NCBI RefSeq assembly: GCF_963678635.1
Contig: NC_087062.1
Location: 68,914,223-68,978,222, forward strand
Direction of reading: 5' to 3'
Length of the DNA: 64,000 nucleotides
From: Symsagittifera roscoffensis
Taxonomy: Eukaryota; Xenacoelomorpha; Acoela; Convolutidae
This document shows, one piece after another, positions 58,079 through 64,000 of this stretch. Position 1 is the first letter of the stretch, and each line of letters starts with the position of its first letter. Made by a program: the position numbers and the translations under genes. Below the pieces are notes generated by a model. It was not told where the DNA came from. It saw only the letters and a list, made by a program, of their open reading frames with translations, and ran no database searches.

Positions 58079-58495
58079 CTATTTTTCACAATTTTGCCCC
58101 CTGATCCGGAAATGATTACTGAGGGGAATTGGCAAAGTTGACTGCAGTTTATTGTTGACAATTTCAGGGCACGATTTAGGGTAATATTTCGATTGTGCAC
58201 CCAATAAATCCAACGATAAGGTGTTTTGAGAATCAGGAAAAGAGCTGGCAGCCAAGTCGGACTGTTCTTTATCGTCTAAAGCCGCACTCCTTGCTAACCC
58301 AATCTGGCATGACTGTCGGCTGCTATTTGGATCAACGCTTATTTGATCACATTCATTAGAAATATTATCTTGGAATAATTCAATGGCCGCCGATTCTATT
58401 TGGAACATGCGGCTGGAAATTGTCTTTGTGTAGTGGTGAAGCTTTTGTTGAGCGGCATCCCGATTGAACCGCGAAGTAAACGAAGTATTATTTGC
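58079..58495 (-). other. Open frame of uncertain meaning upstream of the BEL element
   Basis: A minus frame of about 138 codons (NNTSFTSRFNRDAAQQKLHH at its start) has no ATG at its beginning and an in-frame stop just upstream. Its sequence is not low-complexity, but no motif is recognisable. It may be an exon, part of an LTR region, or chance. The sequence between 58500 and 59040 holds no gene; AATAAA occurs at about 58747. Confidence 0.25.
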
Positions 58496-59042
58496 CACAA
58501 CCTATCCGGAGTTCCTGAAATTGAGGCCTACATACAGGTGCTGGGCAGCAGCCCTCAATCGTAGGCCTACAAACAGGTATTCTGACTGTCGAGTGCCCTG
58601 TCAGTTACGGACTTTTTGTGTAAGTTAGAGTAGTGATTGCCGAACAATTTCTCTGTGACAGACCGAAGGTGACCGCAAACCGGTGATCGCCCAATCTCCA
58701 AAACCGTCAAAAACTGTAAGACTATTCTAATTTTTACAAACTTGCAATAAAATTACGTACGATGTGTTAATGTCTTATTGTGTATCCCAACTCAAAGCAA
58801 GCTACGAGTGGTAATTTTCTCGATACCACAAATTTTTGGGTAATTGTGAACGGATTGAAAATCCAAAAAAATCGGATCATAGACAAGGGGTACTAGACTA
58901 GTTTTTTGGATTGGTTTACGACTCGAATCTGCTGACCAAAATTTTCCGAAAAATTTTGGGAAAAAAGTAAGAAATTTCCAAAAAATCGTCAAAACGTCCC
59001 CATAATTCTGCGAAACTGTGCTGCAACATGACACCAACCTTA

Positions 59043-59556
59043 TGGTAAGTGGTCTGGTAGCGAAATATCAGGCAAATTAAGTTGAGTTTTTTCATCCTCA
59101 GGTTTTTTCCGCGTGTGTTGTTGGAACTTAACCGATTTGCCTGATTCTCCAACCCCATTGGTAAACTTAAGGTTTACAACGACTTGATACCTGTTTGCAT
59201 CCGTTCGTTTTTCAAAACATTCGTTTCGCAACGACTGACTAAGTGGTACGGGACGGTAAAATTAAGCAAGTTAAGTTGTTGTCTTTCATCCTCAGGTTTG
59301 CTCCGCGTGTGTTGTTGGTTTTTAACCGACTTGCTTAATTCCCAAACCTCTTGGTAATTCGTCGAGCTACTAGCCGATTAGTAGTGACGCACCGTCGTAC
59401 GACCGTTCAACAAATTTCGTACGCCGTAACATCATCCTAAGTGGTCAGGGAGGTGATATTAAGTAAGTTAAGTTGGTTTTATTCATCCTCAGGTTTACTC
59501 CGTGTGTGTTGTTTGATATCAACCGACTTACTTAATCCCCAGCCCCATTGGTAACT
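59043..59556 (+). ncRNA. Three copies of a covarying hairpin in the BEL/Pao leader
   Basis: Each unit starts TAAGTGGTC/TAAGTGGTA and ends TTGGTAA. Stem arms are 59067-59078 with 59134-59145, 59260-59272 with 59328-59340, and 59458-59469 with 59525-59536. Left arms read ATCAGGCAAAT, ATTAAGCAAGT and ATTAAGTAAGT; right arms ATTTGCCTGAT, ACTTGCTTAAT and ACTTACTTAAT. All four columns that differ are changed on both sides so that pairing is kept. The loop TTCATCCTCAGGTTT...TCCGYGTGTGTTGTT is almost invariant. A second small hairpin CCAR-N5-TTGG follows each stem. Spacing is about 196 nt and the last unit ends about 90 nt before the ATG at 59643. A role in translation, packaging or dimerisation of the element RNA is inference. 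Confidence 0.8.
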
Positions 59557-59642
59557 TTACTCACCGAAAACCGTTCCGAATCGCCCCGCAAACGCCCGAT
59601 AACCATTAAGTATAGTTTGAGTTAAGTATAGACCCTAGAGCC

Positions 59643-62600
59643 ATGGATGAGAACTTTCAGAAGAGGGTTCAAAGGTTATTTGCGAAGCGAACCAAACTTG
59701 AAAATGAACTGTACAAGTGCCATGAAATTATAATTGAGAACATTGAAAGTCAGAGTCGCTCATCAAAGATTGACACTCAGATTCAGAATTGCAAGAGCCT
59801 GATAGAGACTGCAGTTGAAATAAATGAGGAATTTATTAAGTTAGCTTCTAAAAGTGTTGATCCTGATAAATTGATACCAGCGCAGGATATGTGGCTTCAT
59901 ACGGTTACATCAAGAAACGATACAGTTTTACAGAAGGCTGCATCATATAAAGCTGGCTTAAACGTTGAACCTGAGGAAACAGAGCTTGACAATGTTGCAG
60001 AATCGTTAAGTACGATCGTAACAACACAACCACAAGATTCACATGAAGCAGATGCGCGCTCTAAGGTGTCGCGGTACAGTAGTCGACATGATAAATCAGG
60101 TTCGCATAAATCCAGTCGCTATACCGTCGCGCAGTCAAAAACATCAACTGAGAAGAGGCGAGATTTGTTGGTTTTGAAGAAGCAGCAGGAGGAACTTGAG
60201 AGACAAGCAAAGGTGTCATTGAAGTTGAAAGCGCAGCAAAATAAAATAAAAGAACAGCAAGGTAATTTAGAGTTGGAAGAACTAGCTGAGGTACACCGCA
60301 AGAAACTGGCTGAAATTGAGTTAAAGGAATTCGAGTTGGAAGAAGAGCTTTCTGCAGCAAGTGAGAAGATAGGAAATGCTAGCGTAACACATGTTGACCC
60401 ACAACGTACTGAACAATGGGTAGAAAACGTTGTCACTGAGCAAGAGCAGGCCGAAGTTGTTGCAAGCTCAGAGCAAAGTCATCCAGTAGTCGAGAGTTCC
60501 ACTTTGATTGCTACTGATGTTTTGCAAGGGGTTGGTGCCGTCGTCAGCGGGGGTGCCGTCGTCAACGCTGGTCAAACCACATACAGTGAACCGGGAGGCC
60601 ACAATAGGAATCGAATTCAGGCTCAGAGATCAAGTTTGGTCCAATCGCGTCTGTCATTGCACTCAATCGAGAACCCATCTAGTTTACCACAGTTCGTTGC
60701 CTCCAGCTCAAACTTTGTTACTCCACACTTAGCTTCAACACCTCATGCTGAAGTTTCGCAAAATCACAATCTGATACCACAAGCAAGTGGTAGCATTCCC
60801 GCTTCAATGCCCTTTGGTAATCCCACCATTAATGTGGCACCGCCTTCTGTGTCGACCGTTACTAATCCAGTTTCGCTTCCGGCGAGTCAACCTTTTGTTC
60901 CTCCATTAACCGTTCCGATTCCCATTTCGCTTCCGATTATTCAACCATTTGTCCCGTCAACCGTTCCTATTCCCTCTTTGCTTCCGGTCAGTCAGCCACA
61001 TTCCGGCCCCGTTTCAACTGGGTATCAGGCGCCTGCAGCGCCATCCCATCAACCTATAAATGTTCCAAACAACCCAACAAGTTTCTCAAGTGAACACTAT
61101 AACCCGTATAGCAGTTTGTGGAGACCTGCCGCGACTGCGCAAACGATGCCAGTTCCTCAATACTGCGCACCGCCCTCAAACGTTTTCTCAGTGACAACTC
61201 CTGTTGTTCCACCAAACACCGTAGTTCCTTACACAAGTTTTGGGACTGTGTATTACACCCAGCCGCAAACTCATCCAGTTGTTGAAACAGCGCATCAAGG
61301 TTATCCGCCTACATATCCTGCGCCCACTACGGGCCCGTCTTACGTGCCTAATAGCGAACAACCCATCTCGGCGAGAGAGTTAGCAGATATCATTCTGCAT
61401 AGCCGCAAAGACCGTCTACCGGAGTTGAACTTGGAAGTGTTTGATGGAGAACCACTTAACTGGTATGAATGGTTCGGGCAGTTCCAAGCAACACTTGATT
61501 CGGCTATGCTAACTGATGATGAAAAACTCAAATATCTGAAAACACACGTTAAAGACAAAGCCAAGAGTGCAATTCCGGAATACGGCTACAGTGGAGTGTT
61601 GTATAAGGATGCTCTAGCAACTCTCCAGAGAAAGTTTGGGCAAGCTCATGTTGTAGTTGGTGCACATTTGGATAAGTTGAAGAATTTTCCCGCATTGAAG
61701 ATGCACAACTCTGACCATGTTATAAGTTTTTCTGCGGTGATTTCTGGGCTCGCAGCTGTTTTTAGATCTTTGTCGTTCAATGACGACTTGAAAAGTGTGA
61801 ACCTATTAAATCAAGCCGTCAGTAAGCTTCCTCCAAATCTAAAAGAGGCATGGTCCATGCATACTGTTAGACAACATTGGCAGCGATTAACATTGCTAGA
61901 CTTCAACGATTGGCTTAAGAATAAGGCAGAAGGCCATGAGCGATTGAAATCTTTAGTCAAAGTCGAGCAGCCAGTTAAACAAAAAGTAGTTACAAAAGTG
62001 CTTGCAGGTAACACTAAGGTAAGTTCTAAGGATGAGAAAAGTAGAGAAAAGACAAGGTTTCCTCCATGCTCCCTATGCAAAGGGCAGCATGCACTCTGGA
62101 ACTGTTCCGTGTTCAAAGAGAAAAACGCAACACAAAAGGCTAAATATGTAGCAGAACAAAAGCTCTGTTTTTCTTGTTTACAAGGCAACCATACCTTCCG
62201 AAAGTGCCAAAAGGCAAGAAAATGCCCAAAACAGGACTGTGAGAGCACTCACAATGTGCTTCTTCATGGAGCCGAGAAAGTTTTCCCGCCCAAAGAGGCC
62301 GACCGATCACCATCGACTCAAACTAGTACAAACACTACTTCTGCAAATAACGCAGCTTGTGTTAAACCTTGTGAGGGAACTGCAAAAGGTATTCTTCCCG
62401 TTGCGTTGGTAGATGTGTCCTCTGGTTCGGAAAATTCGAATGCACTAGCACTTTGTGACACCGGTTCCACTCATTCTTGGGTTTCCGCGGCACTCGTTGA
62501 ACGTCTGAAATTAGTTGGCACGCCCGTAAATGTTACGACCGATGGTTTTAACTCAGCCAAGGTATCTAAAACTCAACGAGTTCACTTGAAAGTTTCCGCA

Positions 62601-64000
62601 AAGCCCAATGAAAGTGAATTTTCGTTTTCGTTTGTCGCTTTCGTTAAGCACAACATGTATATAGGACCCGATGTTATAAACGTTTCTGAAATGCAGGTCA
62701 AATACCCGCAACTAGCCCCGTTAAAGACGACTGTGTATAACTACAAAGAGATTGAGATAGTTATAGGACAGGACTTCTATCATGCGATAAGACCCCTCGA
62801 ACATGTCTTCGGAGATGAACTTGACTCACCGTGTGCCGTTCGACTTCCGATAGGTTGGGTCATTAGTGGTCCGTCTCCTGATCGTTCGTCCTTAAATTCT
62901 TCTTCCTTTAACTGCGTTACGGACGATACTTCTCTGACCGACCAAATCAAAACTTGGTATGAGTTAGAGTCGTATGGTGCGTTCAAGCAAGTAGATGCCC
63001 GTTCCGCCGCAGACAAGCGTGCTTTGTCGATCCTAAAAACTGAAACCGTTCAGGATGGTGAGCGCTACACTGTACCGATGCTGTGGAGTGATAATGATGT
63101 TAGCTTGCCTAACAATTATTATTCTTCATTAGCCCAATTAAAGTCGTTAGAGAAAAGATTAGATAAAGATCCGTTACTTCGCGAGAAGTATACCGAAACA
63201 ATCAGAGAAGATATAAGTAAAGGATATGTCATAACCGTCAACCCGCACGATCCCAGCTCACGAGCCGAACGTGAGTGGTATCTTCCACACCATCCGGTTT
63301 TGAACCCAAACAAACCCGGCAAGGTGCGCCGTGTGCTCAATGGAGCATCCAAATTTCATGGCACTTCCTTAAATAGATCTCTCTTGGTTGGCCCGGATCT
63401 CCTTCAAAATCTTATTTTTGTACTGTTGAGGTTCCGTCAACACAAGTACGCCGTCTCAGCGGACATAGAAGGTATGTTCTTACAAGTTGGAGTACTTGTG
63501 CGAGATCAACCGTCTCTCCGTTTTTTGTGGCGGGAGGACCCCACTTCAAGTGTGGTTCACCAATACACCCGTCATATTTTTGGCGCTCGTGATTCGCCAA
63601 CTTGTGCGAATTTCGCGCTACAAAAAACTGCTTCTGATAATCAAGCTGAATACCCCGAAGCCGCTTCAGCCGTTGTCCAGAAGTTTTACATGGACGACTA
63701 TCTTGACTCGTTCGAAAATACCGCTGACGCTCTTCGCCTAAGTAAAGACTTAGTCGCAATGCTCAAATTAGGTGGGTTTAACCTGACAAAGTTTGTTAGC
63801 AATGTACCCGAAGTTACAACCGCTCTTAATCCGGACAACCGTGAGTCCAACCCGTCAGTTAATTATATTTGTAAGAGTCCAGACCAATCGTCGCATGTTC
63901 TTGGTCTCAGGTGGGATCATGTAAAAGATACCCTTGTAGTAAGTAGAGGTGTTGATCGACCACTAGATAAAGCAATTACTCAACGCACCGTGTTGAGTTT
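59643..64000 (+). CDS. BEL/Pao retrotransposon Gag-Pol polyprotein (3' end beyond window)
   Basis: An open frame of 1,452 codons runs without a stop from ATG 59643 (context GAGCCATGG) to the window edge. A coiled coil (EELERQAKVSLKLKAQQNK, about residues 165-250) is followed by a Pro/Ser/Val-rich linker (about 350-570). Next comes a Gag-like domain from about 590 (LEVFDGEPLNWYEWFGQF). Zinc knuckles are C809-x2-C-x3-H-x4-C821 and C842-x2-C-x4-H-x4-C855, with a further C-x4-C-x3-H stretch. The aspartic protease has D939-T-G-S. RT carries SADIEGMF (Asp 1274) and YMDD at 1349-1352. This Gag-knuckle-PR-RT order in one frame and YMDD are typical of BEL/Pao. RNase H and integrase should lie downstream. 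The intact frame suggests a young, possibly active copy. LTRs could not be delimited inside the window. Confidence 0.95.
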   Translation, partial: MDENFQKRVQRLFAKRTKLENELYKCHEIIIENIESQSRSSKIDTQIQNCKSLIETAVEINEEFIKLASKSVDPDKLIPAQDMWLHTVTSRNDTVLQKAASYKAGLNVEPEETELDNVAESLSTIVTTQPQDSHEADARSKVSRYSSRHDKSGSHKSSRYTVAQSKTSTEKRRDLLVLKKQQEELERQAKVSLKLKAQQNKIKEQQGNLELEELAEVHRKKLAEIELKEFELEEELSAASEKIGNASVTHVDPQRTEQWVENVVTEQEQAEVVASSEQSHPVVESSTLIATDVLQGVGAVVSGGAVVNAGQTTYSEPGGHNRNRIQAQRSSLVQSRLSLHSIENPSSLPQFVASSSNFVTPHLASTPHAEVSQNHNLIPQASGSIPASMPFGNPTINVAPPSVSTVTNPVSLPASQPFVPPLTVPIPISLPIIQPFVPSTVPIPSLLPVSQPHSGPVSTGYQAPAAPSHQPINVPNNPTSFSSEHYNPYSSLWRPAATAQTMPVPQYCAPPSNVFSVTTPVVPPNTVVPYTSFGTVYYTQPQTHPVVETAHQGYPPTYPAPTTGPSYVPNSEQPISARELADIILHSRKDRLPELNLEVFDGEPLNWYEWFGQFQATLDSAMLTDDEKLKYLKTHVKDKAKSAIPEYGYSGVLYKDALATLQRKFGQAHVVVGAHLDKLKNFPALKMHNSDHVISFSAVISGLAAVFRSLSFNDDLKSVNLLNQAVSKLPPNLKEAWSMHTVRQHWQRLTLLDFNDWLKNKAEGHERLKSLVKVEQPVKQKVVTKVLAGNTKVSSKDEKSREKTRFPPCSLCKGQHALWNCSVFKEKNATQKAKYVAEQKLCFSCLQGNHTFRKCQKARKCPKQDCESTHNVLLHGAEKVFPPKEADRSPSTQTSTNTTSANNAACVKPCEGTAKGILPVALVDVSSGSENSNALALCDTGSTHSWVSAALVERLKLVGTPVNVTTDGFNSAKVSKTQRVHLKVSAKPNESEFSFSFVAFVKHNMYIGPDVINVSEMQVKYPQLAPLKTTVYNYKEIEIVIGQDFYHAIRPLEHVFGDELDSPCAVRLPIGWVISGPSPDRSSLNSSSFNCVTDDTSLTDQIKTWYELESYGAFKQVDARSAADKRALSILKTETVQDGERYTVPMLWSDNDVSLPNNYYSSLAQLKSLEKRLDKDPLLREKYTETIREDISKGYVITVNPHDPSSRAEREWYLPHHPVLNPNKPGKVRRVLNGASKFHGTSLNRSLLVGPDLLQNLIFVLLRFRQHKYAVSADIEGMFLQVGVLVRDQPSLRFLWREDPTSSVVHQYTRHIFGARDSPTCANFALQKTASDNQAEYPEAASAVVQKFYMDDYLDSFENTADALRLSKDLVAMLKLGGFNLTKFVSNVPEVTTALNPDNRESNPSVNYICKSPDQSSHVLGLRWDHVKDTLVVSRGVDRPLDKAITQRTVLS

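Noticed and set aside
60061-63759. Several minus-strand frames of 60-145 codons
   Set aside because: They all lie antisense to the intact BEL/Pao frame.

Overview
This is a stretch of an AT-rich animal (metazoan) genome. It has one host gene split by a very long intron and is otherwise packed with transposable elements, most of them decayed. The GT-AG introns, the BEL/Pao and Ty3-like retroelements, the Polinton-type polymerase relic and the swarm of short DNA transposons suggest an invertebrate. Nothing in the sequence lets me name the species.

Layout. 1-3.5 kb: a decayed protein-primed family B DNA polymerase (Polinton/Maverick type), preceded by three TGACGTCA sites. About 3.6-11.2 kb: the 3' half of a large LTR retroelement on the + strand, 5'-truncated and heavily broken. 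11.2-19.1 kb: a nest of short non-autonomous DNA transposons. I delimit four families from terminal repeats and target-site duplications, with insertions inside insertions. 19.3-50.8 kb: a GNAT-fold acetyltransferase gene whose exons at 19612-20131, 49353-49459 and 50458-50781 join in frame; its first certain intron is 29.2 kb. Inside that intron, on the - strand, lies an almost complete 18,654-bp LTR retroelement (22076-40729) with two LTRs, a 4-bp target duplication, Gag, protease remnant, RT, RNase H, integrase and a 7-8 kb 3' module with an Env-like glycoprotein and further unknown reading frames. The + strand copy at 3.6-11.2 kb belongs to the same family, so its 3' module is native to the element. 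41-45.4 kb is purine-rich decayed coding sequence. 45.8-48.6 kb holds a foldback repeat, a G-rich minisatellite and a tRNA-like relic. 51.3-57.6 kb has a 544-bp unit in three tandem copies and two diverged copies of a larger repeat. From 59.64 kb to the window end runs an uninterrupted BEL/Pao Gag-Pol frame on the + strand, cut by the window edge.

The two strongest observations are these. (1) The leader just upstream of the BEL/Pao start codon carries three copies of a hairpin whose stem differences between copies are all compensated on the opposite arm, which implies a selected RNA structure. (2) The 18.65-kb Env-bearing retroelement has unidentified proteins both before Gag and on either side of Env. 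All function statements come from motif reading; no database search was possible.
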